From Bacteroides sp. OM05-12 (GTDB lineage Bacteria > Bacteroidota > Bacteroidia > Bacteroidales > Bacteroidaceae): DNA of 37,250 nt. The notes under the pieces are model-generated. The model was not told where the DNA came from, did no database searches, and saw only the letters and a list, made by a program, of their open reading frames with translations. The stretch covers positions 1 through 37,250 of the forward strand of contig NZ_QSUN01000028.1 in the NCBI RefSeq assembly GCF_003438995.1. The letters run 5' to 3'. This document shows, piece after piece, positions 16,844 through 25,046 of the stretch; the first letter of the stretch is position 1; each line of letters opens with the position of its first letter. Made by a program: the position numbers and the translations under genes.

Positions 16844-17770
16844 TTAGTTTTTTGTCAATTTACCTTCTTTTTTTAATTGATTAACGATTCCATCCAACGT
16901 CCCGTTAATAAAACCGCCACTTTTTGCTGTACTATATAGTTTGGCAATATCTACATACTCGTTTAAAGATACGCTAACCGGTATATTAGGAAAACTTAGA
17001 ATTTCAGCTAATGCAATTTGTAAAATAATCACATCCATAAAAGCGATACGGTCTAAATCCCAGTTACGGGTGTTCTCGCTAATTAAATGACGGTAGTAAT
17101 CTGCATTCAAAATGGAACGGCGGAACAGACGACGCGCAAATTCCTGATCTTCTTCATCTTTAAATTCAGGAAGTAGAGGTTGGTTTGCGCCATTCTTTAA
17201 TTCAAAACGTTTAATTGTTTTTAAAACGAAAGTATCCACAATCTCTTTATCGTCATTCCAATATAAACTTTGATCTTCCAATACTTGATCCAATGTTTCA
17301 TTGTTGAAAATGAAGCTTTTATATAATTTGCGCCACAATTCACGATCATCTTCATAAGATGTTTCTTTTGTAGCCATATATTCCTTATATATATCGGATT
17401 CGCTTATTTTTTCGAACAGATCTTTAATGAATTCGGTTTCATTGTCCCAGCTTTTCTTTTGATTAACAACGAATTCACTCAGTTGCTTGTTTATTTCCAA
17501 CTGTGCTATGAATTGATTGTCTACGAATTTCATGCAAGGGGCTAATTCTTCTTTGGTAGGCACTAATTTGTTTTTTGCGGCATCTATTCGCTTTTCGGCA
17601 TATTTCGTCAACTCCACCATCAATAGCAACAGATAATTATATAGATCATATGCTTTTGACAAGCTAAAAAACAACTCTTTCTCTGCGGTATCCAGGTTCT
17701 TGCCTCCGTTCTGATAATAGGCATAGATAATCTGTACAATCTTTAGACGAATAAGAACTCTGTTAATCAT
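16844..17770 (-). CDS. nusB: Transcription antitermination factor NusB (long Bacteroidota form)
   Basis: A 308-aa protein from MINRVLIRLKIVQIIYAYYQ. The extra 22 codons of the longest frame lie on the promoter (-7 box 17805-17812), so I reject them. The C-terminal part (about 175-305) is the NusB domain: FARRLFRRSILNADYYRHLI, NWDLDRIAFMDVIILQIALAEIL and PVSVSLNEYVDIAKLYSTAKSGGFINGTLDGI. The N-terminal half is a divergent helical extension, so the protein is twice the length of E. coli NusB (139 aa). That length is usual in this phylum. NusB with NusE binds boxA in rRNA transcripts. It is the first gene of the unit. Confidence 0.92.
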   Translation of the reverse strand: MINRVLIRLKIVQIIYAYYQNGGKNLDTAEKELFFSLSKAYDLYNYLLLLMVELTKYAEKRIDAAKNKLVPTKEELAPCMKFVDNQFIAQLEINKQLSEFVVNQKKSWDNETEFIKDLFEKISESDIYKEYMATKETSYEDDRELWRKLYKSFIFNNETLDQVLEDQSLYWNDDKEIVDTFVLKTIKRFELKNGANQPLLPEFKDEEDQEFARRLFRRSILNADYYRHLISENTRNWDLDRIAFMDVIILQIALAEILSFPNIPVSVSLNEYVDIAKLYSTAKSGGFINGTLDGIVNQLKKEGKLTKN

Positions 17771-17804
17771 AACTTTCTTGAATATTACTTTTATTAACGA
17801 GCTG

Positions 17805-17812
17805 CAAAAGTA
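17805..17812 (-). promoter_or_regulatory. -7 box of the nusB-yajC-ybbR-coaE operon
   Basis: Minus-strand TACTTTTG matches TAnnTTTG, 35 bp before the nusB ATG at 17770. It lies inside the longer open frame and therefore supports the downstream start. Confidence 0.55.
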
Positions 17813-18010
17813 GATATTTTTAGTGAGAACCGACAAATAAATTGCATTTTTTATACAATATTTCTTTTGTTGGATATTAAAAAGAGATTTTACAATGAAG
17901 TTTCTGCTTTTTTCTTTTGACTATTTAAAAAAAATACTCAATTTTGAGCCCGATTTAGGGAAGGTCTCTATAAACCTTTTCAATGTAGAAACAGATTACT
18001 TTAAAGAAAC

Positions 18011-18421
18011 ATGGAAGAATTCAAAAAGAAAAGTGCAGTTGAAATGAATGACAAAGAGATTATATTCTCAAAGTCTATTAAAGCCGGTAAACGCATTTAT
18101 TATCTGGATGTGAAGAAAAACCGTAAGGATGAAATGTTCCTTGCCATTACCGAAAGTAAGAAAATTGTTTCCGGTGAAGGAGACGATTCGCAAGTTAGTT
18201 TCGAAAAGCATAAAATCTTTTTATACAAAGAGGATTTTGAAAAATTCATGAATGGCCTTAATCAGGCTATCGAATTCATTAATGAAACCCAGGGTGAACC
18301 TGCTCAAGTTTCCCAAAAAGTTGATATGGTAGAGACTGAAATGCAAGAAGATTGCACGGAGAAAGAGGAAAAAACTACCGGAGATTTAGCTGATGAAATA
18401 AAAATAGATATTGATTTCTAG
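18011..18421 (+). CDS. PUR-domain nucleic-acid-binding protein (DUF3276)
   Basis: A 136-aa protein. Residues about 15-95 match the bacterial PUR-alpha-like (DUF3276) fold: EIIFSKSIKAGKRIYYLDVKK, then DEMFLAITESKKIVSGE and HKIFLYKEDFEKFMNGLNQAIEFI. The C-terminal tail (about 96-136) is acidic and probably disordered. In this family the PUR repeat binds single-stranded DNA or RNA; its role in Bacteroidota is not settled. It stands alone, divergent from nusB with 240 bp between them, and ends 170 bp before rplY, which has its own promoter. Confidence 0.85.
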   Translation: MEEFKKKSAVEMNDKEIIFSKSIKAGKRIYYLDVKKNRKDEMFLAITESKKIVSGEGDDSQVSFEKHKIFLYKEDFEKFMNGLNQAIEFINETQGEPAQVSQKVDMVETEMQEDCTEKEEKTTGDLADEIKIDIDF

Positions 18422-18462
18422 ATAAAAAGATAAGCGATCAATCTAATTATATCGTCTAAATA

Positions 18463-18493
18463 TTTGATTTATCGAAAAGAAAGCGTAATTTTG
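18463..18493 (+). promoter_or_regulatory. Promoter of rplY-pth-hslR
   Basis: A near-perfect Bacteroides promoter: TTTG (18463-18466), 19 nt, then TAATTTTG (18486-18493). It gives a leader of about 90 nt before the rplY ATG. Confidence 0.8.
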
Positions 18494-18506
18494 CACCGCT
18501 TTTGAA

Positions 18507-18536
18507 ACATCGTGTGATATAACCACATCGTGTGAT
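18507..18536 (+). repeat. Direct repeat in the rplY leader
   Basis: ACATCGTGTGAT occurs twice, at 18507-18518 and 18525-18536, period 18 bp, in the 5' leader just after the promoter. It could be a protein-binding site on DNA or in the leader RNA. I know of no described element that it matches. Confidence 0.6.
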
Positions 18537-18591
18537 GGTGAATTAAGCATTTGAATAAACTTAATTTAGAGTAACACAAAAAAATTAAAAA

Positions 18592-19200
18592 ATGAGATCA
18601 TTTGAACTAAAAGGAACTGCAAGAAACATTGCAGAACGTTCTTCTGAACAGAAAAAAGCTTTAAAGGCTATGCGTAAAAACAACGAAGTACCTTGTGTAT
18701 TGTATGGAGTTGGAAAAGATGCTGACGGAAAACCTGTTGCAACACATTTTACTGTTTCGTATGACAGTCTTCGCAATTTGGTGTATACACCGCATATTTA
18801 CGTAGTAGATCTTACTATCGATGGCAAAATGGTGAACGCTATTATGAAAGATATCCAATTCCATCCGGTAAAAGATACGATTCTTCATGTAGACTTCTAT
18901 CAAATAGATGAAGCTAAACCAATCGTTATGGAAGTTCCTGTTGCATTGGAAGGTTTGGCAGAAGGTGTTAAAGCCGGTGGTAAGTTGTCTCTTCAAGCTC
19001 GTAAGTTGAAAGTGAAAGCTTTGTATAATCTTATTCCTGAAAAGTTGGTAGTTAACGTTAGTAACTTGGGATTAGGAAAAACTATCAAAGTAGGTGAGTT
19101 GTCTTATGAAGGTCTTGAATTGATTAACGCTAAAGAAGCTGTTGTTTGCGCTGTTAAGTTAACTCGTGCGGCAAGAGGTGCAGCTGCTACTGCTAAATAA
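18592..19200 (+). CDS. rplY: 50S ribosomal protein L25 (CTC/TL5 form)
   Basis: A 202-aa protein of the long L25/general-stress CTC type. The N-terminal L25 domain (about 1-95) has ELKGTARNIAERSSEQKKALKAMRKNNEVPCVLYG, and FHPVKDTILHVDFYQID. The C-terminal TL5 beta-domain (about 96-190) has VPVALEGLAEGVKAGGKLSLQARKLKVKAL. It binds 5S rRNA in the central protuberance of the large subunit. The tail ends in an Ala/Arg-rich stretch. It heads an operon with pth (33-bp gap), the same rplY-pth order as in many bacteria. Confidence 0.95.
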   Translation: MRSFELKGTARNIAERSSEQKKALKAMRKNNEVPCVLYGVGKDADGKPVATHFTVSYDSLRNLVYTPHIYVVDLTIDGKMVNAIMKDIQFHPVKDTILHVDFYQIDEAKPIVMEVPVALEGLAEGVKAGGKLSLQARKLKVKALYNLIPEKLVVNVSNLGLGKTIKVGELSYEGLELINAKEAVVCAVKLTRAARGAAATAK

Positions 19201-19233
19201 TTAATCTTATAAGAAAGATTACAACCAATTTCA

Positions 19234-19797
19234 ATGAAATATTTGATTGTAGGATTGGGTAATATAGGTGAAGAATACCGAAATACTCGTCACAACATAG
19301 GATTCAATGTATTGGACGCCCTCGCAAAGGCGTCCAATCTTGTTTTTACAGACGGACGTTATGGAGCAACCACAACTCTGTCTGTAAAAGGCAGAACTTT
19401 AATTCTGCTGAAGCCTTCTACTTATATGAATTTGAGTGGAAACGCAGTCCGATATTATATGCAAAAAGAAAATATTCCTTTGGAAAACGTGTTAATCATT
19501 GTCGATGATTTAGCGTTGCCATTTGGGACCTTACGTCTTAAAAGTAAAGGTAGTGATGCCGGACACAATGGGTTGAAACATATTGCAGCGACACTCGGTA
19601 CTCAAAACTATGCACGTCTTAGATTTGGTATCGGAAATGATTTTCCAAGGGGCGGACAAATTGATTTTGTGCTCGGACATTTCTCTGAAGAAGATATGAA
19701 AACAATGGATGAGCGTTTGGAAACTGCCGGAGAAATAGTGAAAAGTTTTTGCTTGGCAGGTATTGATATCACGATGAACCAATATAATAAGAAATAA
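19234..19797 (+). CDS. pth: Peptidyl-tRNA hydrolase
   Basis: A 187-aa enzyme that cleaves the ester bond of peptidyl-tRNA dropped from ribosomes. Motifs in order: [24 protein letters not shown] with catalytic His20, [10 protein letters not shown] with the substrate-binding Asn, then [30 protein letters not shown]. The Asp of the VDDL segment belongs to the catalytic site. Length is normal. It is the second gene of rplY-pth-hslR, with only 5 bp before hslR. Confidence 0.96.
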   Translation: MKYLIVGLGNIGEEYRNTRHNIGFNVLDALAKASNLVFTDGRYGATTTLSVKGRTLILLKPSTYMNLSGNAVRYYMQKENIPLENVLIIVDDLALPFGTLRLKSKGSDAGHNGLKHIAATLGTQNYARLRFGIGNDFPRGGQIDFVLGHFSEEDMKTMDERLETAGEIVKSFCLAGIDITMNQYNKK

Positions 19798-19802
19798 AGA
19801 AT

Positions 19803-20225
19803 ATGGCTGAAGCAAGAATAGACAAATGGCTGTGGGCTACCCGGATCTTCAAGACACGCACAATTGCCGCCGAAGCTTGCAAAAAAGGACGTGTTATGAT
19901 TGGAGGTTCACAAGTTAAAGCCGCACGTATGATTAAACCGGGAGATGTTATTCAAGTGAAGAAACCTCCTATTACTTATTCTTTTAAAGTTGTACAGCCC
20001 ATTGAGAAACGTGTCGGAGCTAAGCTGGTATCCGAATACATGGAAAATGTAACCACTCCCGACCAATATGAATTATTGGAGATGAGTAAAATAAGCGGAT
20101 TTGTAGATAGGGCAAGGGGTACGGGAAGACCTACTAAAAAAGAGCGCCGAAGTCTTGAAGACTTTACCGAACCTGAATTTATGGATGATTTTGATTTTGA
20201 CTTTGATTTTGACAATGAAGATTAA
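19803..20225 (+). CDS. hslR: S4-domain RNA-binding protein, Hsp15 type
   Basis: A 140-aa protein. The S4 domain (about residues 1-65) starts ARIDKWLWATRIFKTRTIAAEACKKGRVMIGG, the pattern of Hsp15, which in E. coli binds free 50S subunits carrying stalled peptidyl-tRNA. The C-terminal half is variable: RARGTGRPTKKERRSLEDF, then a strikingly acidic-aromatic tail of alternating Asp and Phe (DFDFDFDFD). The pairing with pth fits a shared role in rescuing stalled ribosomes (inference). The ATG is 5 bp after pth. Confidence 0.87.
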   Translation: MAEARIDKWLWATRIFKTRTIAAEACKKGRVMIGGSQVKAARMIKPGDVIQVKKPPITYSFKVVQPIEKRVGAKLVSEYMENVTTPDQYELLEMSKISGFVDRARGTGRPTKKERRSLEDFTEPEFMDDFDFDFDFDNED

Positions 20226-20277
20226 TGAAAAGGACTTTTCGGGTTAGTGTTTTTCTACGAAGTTTATTCCCATTCAA

Positions 20278-20671
20278 CATACGGTCGATTGTTTGCAAAC
20301 GATAGGAGTTTGTCAACAATCGACCGTATGTTTGTTTACAAACGTCCTTATGTTTTTTTCAAGCAACCCGATGATTTTAGAAAACATCAAGGTGTTTTTA
20401 AAAAACATCATGGTCGTTTCAAAATTACCTAAGGGAGCGTTACCTAACGCACAAGGGAGCGATGGCTAACGCTCAAGGGAACGATGGCTTACATCTACGG
20501 GGGCGTAAGCCGACACTCCCTTAGGCGTTTTTAGCTTGCTTGTTTTGCTGATTCTGTTATTTCAACTTTTACTTTGATTTGCCTTCACCTTATCACTATT
20601 TATATCTTTGTTGTTGATTGTCAATTTGTTACAGTGAAGGTAAATTTTCGTGAGCTGCACTCCAAAATGGA
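20278..20671 (+). repeat. 0.4-kb structured intergenic repeat, copy 1
   Basis: About 394 bp that recur in the same direction at 36817-37195. It starts with a 16-bp inverted repeat (20278-20293 and 20315-20330) around a short loop. Then comes a shared A/T-rich stretch with AAACATCA repeats. Next is a nested fold: CCTAAGGGAG (20428-20437) pairs with CTCCCTTAGG (20516-20525), enclosing two 22-nt AAGGGAGCG-type tandem units and a GGCTTAC/GTAAGCC hairpin. A CCTTCAC/GTGAAGG pair follows, and the end TGAGCTGCACTCCAAAATGGA resembles the insertion-sequence end next to copy 2. No gene is credible inside it. Confidence 0.85.
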
Positions 20672-20946
20672 TTATGCTACCTTTTTTACAATAGACCAAG
20701 AGAACTTGGTTCACGGAGGACACTGATTATATCGGTTTAATAATGGAGGAACTCCGTTTTTATTCGCTCAATTCGCGTCATCCGTGAATCATTGGCTTTC
20801 TTTAATTGAGAGTTGAAATCTAGGATTCCCATCCAAACTTCTTTCACTCTCAATTCTTAACTCTCAACTCTCAACTAAAGAAAAGTACCTGCACTGCAAT
20901 ATGCTATTTATCAGATGTATATGTCTAAATAGTGATAAGGTGAAGG
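20582..20946. repeat. Segment bounded by perfect 21-bp inverted repeats
   Basis: The 21 bases at 20582-20602 (CCTTCACCTTATC... core) are repeated exactly in inverted orientation at 20926-20946. The 365-bp segment overlaps the end of repeat copy 1. It contains no gene, only fragments such as GGTTCACGGA/TCCGTGAATC inverted pieces and CTCTCAA simple repeats. Confidence 0.75.
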
Positions 20947-21069
20947 TGATAATAAGTAATTTAAAAATATATGCAAAATTAGAATTAATGTTTACGGATA
21001 AGCCTATTAGACAGGCTATCGCCCCATCTTTTCTAATTATTGCCAAAAGAAAAAACTGAGAGTTAGGAG
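20672..21069. other. Repeat-rich spacer without genes
   Basis: 398 bases between hslR and the HIT gene, after repeat copy 1. They include an inverted pair GGTTCACGGA...TCCGTGAATC (about 20708-20790), a run of CTCTCAA/CTCTCAACT simple repeats (about 20845-20876) with a facing TTGAGAGTTGA near 20804, and the inverted 21-mer at 20926-20946. No promoter or RNA gene is convincing. Confidence 0.5.
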
Positions 21070-21492
21070 CTAAAGATTAGCTTTAATCGCTTCAATCATT
21101 TCTTGGTATTCCTTATCTGTGAAATAAACTTTACCGGGATTCATGGTGAAAGTGCCGCCAAAGTCCGGTCCGTCTACATATTTAGGTGCTAAATGAAAAT
21201 GCAAATGAGAGAGTTTATCGGAATAAGCTCCGTAATTTATTTTTGTCGGGTGGAAAGTCTTATCCATCGCACGGGTTACGCGAACTACATCTGCCATGAA
21301 AGCATTTCGCTCTTCATCATTCAATTCAAACAAATCGTTTACGTGGTCTTTATAAGCCACTAAGCAGCGGCCACGGTAGGTTTGCTCTTTGAAAAGAAAT
21401 ACACGTGAAACACTCAACTGAGCTATTTCAATCATTAAACTGTGTAAGGTGTCATTATTTTGACAATACAAACAATCTTTAGGATCACTCAT
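21070..21492 (-). CDS. HIT-family nucleotide-binding protein
   Basis: A 140-aa protein with the histidine-triad motif H96-L-H-F-H100 in SHLHFHLAPK. The N-terminal CLYC (C7, C10) is the start of the zinc site seen in HinT/Fhit-like branches. HIT enzymes hydrolyse nucleotide phosphoramidates or dinucleoside polyphosphates; the exact substrate is not visible. The protein is full length, although the triad is followed by a short tail. It lies 41 bp downstream of the Kef-type antiporter gene on the same strand, and a weak -7 box (minus-strand TACTTTTA, 21521-21528) lies in that gap. Confidence 0.88.
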   Translation of the reverse strand: MSDPKDCLYCQNNDTLHSLMIEIAQLSVSRVFLFKEQTYRGRCLVAYKDHVNDLFELNDEERNAFMADVVRVTRAMDKTFHPTKINYGAYSDKLSHLHFHLAPKYVDGPDFGGTFTMNPGKVYFTDKEYQEMIEAIKANL

Positions 21493-21533
21493 GGTAAAAT
21501 AATTTTAGATTATAATGTTGTAAAAGTATGGTA

Positions 21534-23813
21534 TTATTTATCACTTGATGGGGAATTATCCGTTTTTTCACTAACCAATTTGTACACATCGTCATTTTCG
21601 CCCACTACCCAGATAATATCTCCTTCTTCGAAAGGAATGTTCACGTCCGGCGTCTTCAGTGCGTCGTTAGCACGTTCCACACCAACAATCAAGCATTTAT
21701 ATTTATCCCGGATGCCTGATTCTCGGATAGACTTACCAAGAAATACGGAATCTTTATCGATAACAAATTGTTTTAAACTCATTTCATGCTTTTCTATATC
21801 CGGCTCATTTTGATCTATCGCTGCATCTGTCAATTCTTCTCCGAATTCAGTTAGCTGCTCATCCGTGCCTATTACCTGAATCTTATCTCCGGGGTAGATT
21901 CTTGTTGATGCACCGGGAATGTTAATCCGATGATTACCACGAAGAATAGATGCAATATGCACTCCATATTTTTGCCCGATAGCTAATTCTTTCAGCGTTT
22001 TGTCTGCCCAAAGTGAAGTACCGGGCACGTCAAAGTCCGTAAGATGCAAATCACGGGAGAGCAATTTTCCTGCATATTCCGGTTTTTGCTTACCCAAATA
22101 GGCGGCTTGGACGTCACGAAAACGAAGGTTCTGTATAAAAGTCCGCTCCATCATGATGGATTGTTTTTTTAATCTGCGGGAATAGACCATCAGGCAAACT
22201 AGTAAAATAGCTACTCCAAGTGCCAGACCGATAGAAGCCTTGAACAGACTAGCGATGACAAACATTACGAAAGATATGGCTATTACCATTCTGAGGATAA
22301 TGGTTGATACGAGTGGAGCACGGTTAAAGCGATTGTCATCCCACAGTGCACAAAATTCAATTGAATGATTCTTCTTGACGATAATGGCACGCAGAAAAGG
22401 AGAAATACAGAGTATTGTGAATACTGCGCCAAGTAAGGAAGCCCAGAATTGGGGTAGGCTTGCACGGAAAAATGGAATTATAAATTGGAACGATAAGGTG
22501 ATTACGGCGATAGATAAAATGGAATAAATAATTACGATGCGTACAATTGCCGTTAGAAGTTTTTTCCAGTTATTTTCATGATTTACGGTTTGAGAACCGG
22601 AAGAGTAACGTTCCATGAACTGTTTCCAGCTTGTTGGCAGCCAATGTTCCACTTTTTCCGATGCCGGACCCGCCAATCGGATCATATAAGGTGTAAGGAA
22701 GGTGGTGACTACGGAAACTGCTACCACAATCGGGTAAAGGAAATTACTGGTGACGTGCAGGCTTACGCCGAGTGAAGCAATGATGAAAGCAAATTCCCCT
22801 ATTTGCATTAAACTAAAGCTAGACTGCATGGCGGTTTTTAAAGATTGTCCGGCAAGCAGCACTCCAAAGGTTCCGAAGATCGCTTGTCCAAATATCACGG
22901 CAAAGGTTATCACAATAATAGGTACGGCATATTCGGCAATCATGGCGGGATCGACCATCATGCCGACCGATACGAAAAATATAGCACCGAATAAATCTTT
23001 TACCGGTTTTACCAAACGATCTATTTGTTCCGCTTCAATTGTTTCTGCAAGAATAGAGCCCATAATGAATGCGCCAAAGGCAGGAGAGAACCCTGTTTTT
23101 GATGCCATTACCACCATTCCGAAACAAAGACCGAGCGAAACAATCAGCAATGTTTCATCGCTCATTAACTTTTTCATCCGTTTCAGAAAAAGGGGAACGA
23201 TATAGATACCGACTATAAACCAAAGAATCAGGAAGAAACCAAGTTTTCCGATACTGTCAAGCATCTCTGCCCCTTCAATATTCTTGCTTACGGCCATTGT
23301 AGATAGCATCACCATTAGGACAATTGCCAGTATATCTTCTAATATTAGAATGCTCAGCACCAATCCTGCAAATTTTTGTTTGCGCAAACCTAAATCATCA
23401 AAAGCCTTATATATAATGGTAGTGGAAGACATGGCAAGCATACCGCCCAAGAAAATACAATCCATCCGATGCCAACCGAAGCTGAGTCCTACGAAGATCC
23501 CGACCATTATCATACAGAAAATGATTGTTACAGCAGCAATGACGGCTGTACCGCCTACTTTCATTATCTTCTTGAAACTAAACTCCAATCCTAAAGCAAA
23601 CAGTAAGAAGATAACACCGATATCCGCCCATGTTTGTATATTGGCTACATCCATTACTGAAGGAGTCAACGGCATATGTGGGCCTGCCACGAAACCGGCA
23701 ACGATATATCCTAGTACTAAAGGCTGCTTTAGGCGTTTAAATATCAGCGTTATAATACCTGCACAGATAAGGATCAATGCAAGGTCTGCTATCAAAGGAG
23801 CTAAATGAGACAT
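21534..23813 (-). CDS. Kef-type monovalent cation:proton antiporter with two RCK_C domains
   Basis: A 759-aa protein. Residues about 1-390 form the CPA2 Na/K:H antiporter module, with roughly 12 helices; LVLGYIVAGFVAGPH and FLLFALGLEFSFKK are typical. There are about four more helices at 415-545 (LLTAIVRIVIIYSIL, FWASLLGAVFTILCI, FVMFVIASLF). Two TrkA-C/RCK_C ligand-binding domains follow: about 570-645 (GTSLWADKTLKEL...GDKIQVIGTDEQL) and about 665-745 (VFLGKSIRESGIRDKYKCLIVGVER...GDIIWVVGENDDV). No full RCK_N Rossmann domain is seen, unlike KefB or KefC of E. coli. It probably moves K+ or Na+ against protons at the inner membrane. Confidence 0.9.
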   Translation of the reverse strand: MSHLAPLIADLALILICAGIITLIFKRLKQPLVLGYIVAGFVAGPHMPLTPSVMDVANIQTWADIGVIFLLFALGLEFSFKKIMKVGGTAVIAAVTIIFCMIMVGIFVGLSFGWHRMDCIFLGGMLAMSSTTIIYKAFDDLGLRKQKFAGLVLSILILEDILAIVLMVMLSTMAVSKNIEGAEMLDSIGKLGFFLILWFIVGIYIVPLFLKRMKKLMSDETLLIVSLGLCFGMVVMASKTGFSPAFGAFIMGSILAETIEAEQIDRLVKPVKDLFGAIFFVSVGMMVDPAMIAEYAVPIIVITFAVIFGQAIFGTFGVLLAGQSLKTAMQSSFSLMQIGEFAFIIASLGVSLHVTSNFLYPIVVAVSVVTTFLTPYMIRLAGPASEKVEHWLPTSWKQFMERYSSGSQTVNHENNWKKLLTAIVRIVIIYSILSIAVITLSFQFIIPFFRASLPQFWASLLGAVFTILCISPFLRAIIVKKNHSIEFCALWDDNRFNRAPLVSTIILRMVIAISFVMFVIASLFKASIGLALGVAILLVCLMVYSRRLKKQSIMMERTFIQNLRFRDVQAAYLGKQKPEYAGKLLSRDLHLTDFDVPGTSLWADKTLKELAIGQKYGVHIASILRGNHRINIPGASTRIYPGDKIQVIGTDEQLTEFGEELTDAAIDQNEPDIEKHEMSLKQFVIDKDSVFLGKSIRESGIRDKYKCLIVGVERANDALKTPDVNIPFEEGDIIWVVGENDDVYKLVSEKTDNSPSSDK

Positions 23814-23837
23814 AGACTTTCTTGTATTTGGTCAATG

Positions 23838-23845
23838 CAAAAATA
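23838..23845 (-). promoter_or_regulatory. -7 box of the antiporter gene
   Basis: Minus-strand TATTTTTG matches TAnnTTTG, 25 bp before the ATG at 23813. No -33 TTTG is clear. Confidence 0.45.
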
Positions 23846-23881
23846 CAGGAAAATTATTAATAACGGGCGGTAAACAAATGA

Positions 23882-23919
23882 AAAAGTGCTGACGAATTTG
23901 ACCATTCATCAACACTTTA
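23882..23919 (-). terminator. Terminator of pepT-gcvT
   Basis: Stem of about 15 bp: AAAGTGCTGACGAAT (from 23883) faces ATTCATCAACACTTT (to 23918) around a 6-nt loop. On the minus strand it runs into TTTTTCATTTG. It lies 31 bp after the gcvT stop. Confidence 0.75.
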
Positions 23920-23950
23920 ATATGTAAAAATACAGTTCTGCTTTATAACC

Positions 23951-25036
23951 TTATTTTCTGAAAGGAGGGCGGACAACGACAGCTTTCACGCCTTTTCCTC
24001 TGACGCTGACAAAAATTTCTGTCCCTGCTTTTGAATATTCAGGTTTTACGTATCCCATACCGATACCTATTTTGCGACAAGGAGACATCGTTCCGCTGGT
24101 TACTTCACCTATTATTTCACCGGCTTCATTCATCAGTTCATATCCGTGACGAGGGATTCCTCTATCAATCATCTCAAAACCGATAAGCTTGCGGGTGGTC
24201 CCTTCTGCTTTATGCTTTTCCCAAAGAGGACGGGATATGAAATTCTTGCCTTCGGTAAACTTGGTAATCCATCCCAATCCGGCTTCTATGGTGGAAGTGG
24301 TATCGTTGATGTCGTTTCCATACAAACAGAAGCCCATTTCTAGACGTAATGTATCGCGGCATCCTAATCCTACCGGCTTAATACCGAATTCTTTACCGGC
24401 TTCAAATACTGCATTCCATATTTTCTCTGATGCTTCCGGATAGAAATAAAGCTCGAAACCTCCGGCTCCGGTATATCCTGTATTTGAAATGATCACTTCT
24501 TTCTCGCCGGCCAGTTCACCTACTACAAAAGTATAATAAGGTATATCGGACAGGTTTACGGAGGTCAGTTTCTGTAATGTCTCTAATGCTTTAGGCCCTT
24601 GGATGGCAAGTTGCGCCATGTGGTCGGAAGCATTTTCCAGAATTGCGCCTTCTGTATTTTGTTTTACGCACCAATTCCAGTCTTTTTCTATATTAGCAGC
24701 ATTTACTACCAAAAGATATTTTTCCGGTTCATACTGATAGAGTAGGAAATCGTCAACTATCCCTCCTTTATCGTTCGGAAAACAAGTGTATTGTACTTTT
24801 CCAGGCTCTAAAGCAGCAACATTATTAGAAGTGATTTTTTGCAAATACTCCAATGCTTTAGGACCTTTTACCCAAAACTCTCCCATGTGGGACACATCAA
24901 AGACTCCTACTGCATTGCAAACAGTGAGGTGTTCATCAATAATGCCGCTGTATTCTATCGGCATATTGTAACCTGCAAATTCAGACATCTTAGCACCGAG
25001 TGCTATGTGTATGTCGGTAAACGGTGTGGTTTTCAT
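23951..25036 (-). CDS. gcvT: Aminomethyltransferase (glycine cleavage T protein)
   Basis: A 361-aa protein from [17 protein letters not shown]. The longest frame adds 12 codons that do not belong to the family and overlap the pepT end. The folate-binding GcvT domain spans about 1-260: [37 protein letters not shown] and [13 protein letters not shown]. The C-terminal barrel is about 285-361 ([21 protein letters not shown]). It transfers the aminomethyl carbon from the H protein to tetrahydrofolate. gcvH and gcvP are not in the window, so the complex is encoded at other loci. The gene starts 10 bp after pepT. Confidence 0.96.
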   Translation of the reverse strand: MKTTPFTDIHIALGAKMSEFAGYNMPIEYSGIIDEHLTVCNAVGVFDVSHMGEFWVKGPKALEYLQKITSNNVAALEPGKVQYTCFPNDKGGIVDDFLLYQYEPEKYLLVVNAANIEKDWNWCVKQNTEGAILENASDHMAQLAIQGPKALETLQKLTSVNLSDIPYYTFVVGELAGEKEVIISNTGYTGAGGFELYFYPEASEKIWNAVFEAGKEFGIKPVGLGCRDTLRLEMGFCLYGNDINDTTSTIEAGLGWITKFTEGKNFISRPLWEKHKAEGTTRKLIGFEMIDRGIPRHGYELMNEAGEIIGEVTSGTMSPCRKIGIGMGYVKPEYSKAGTEIFVSVRGKGVKAVVVRPPFRK

Positions 25037-25046
25037 AGTATTATAA

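Noticed and set aside
20247..20432. 61-codon open frame in the first repeat copy
   Set aside because: It lies within the hairpin and AAACATCA repeats. The corresponding frame in copy 2 is not conserved because of indels and the inverted loop.
20428..20525. CRISPR array suggested by the AAGGGAGCG units
   Set aside because: Only two clear units with a third degenerate one, no variable spacers, no cas genes, and the same units recur in copy 2 as part of a fold.
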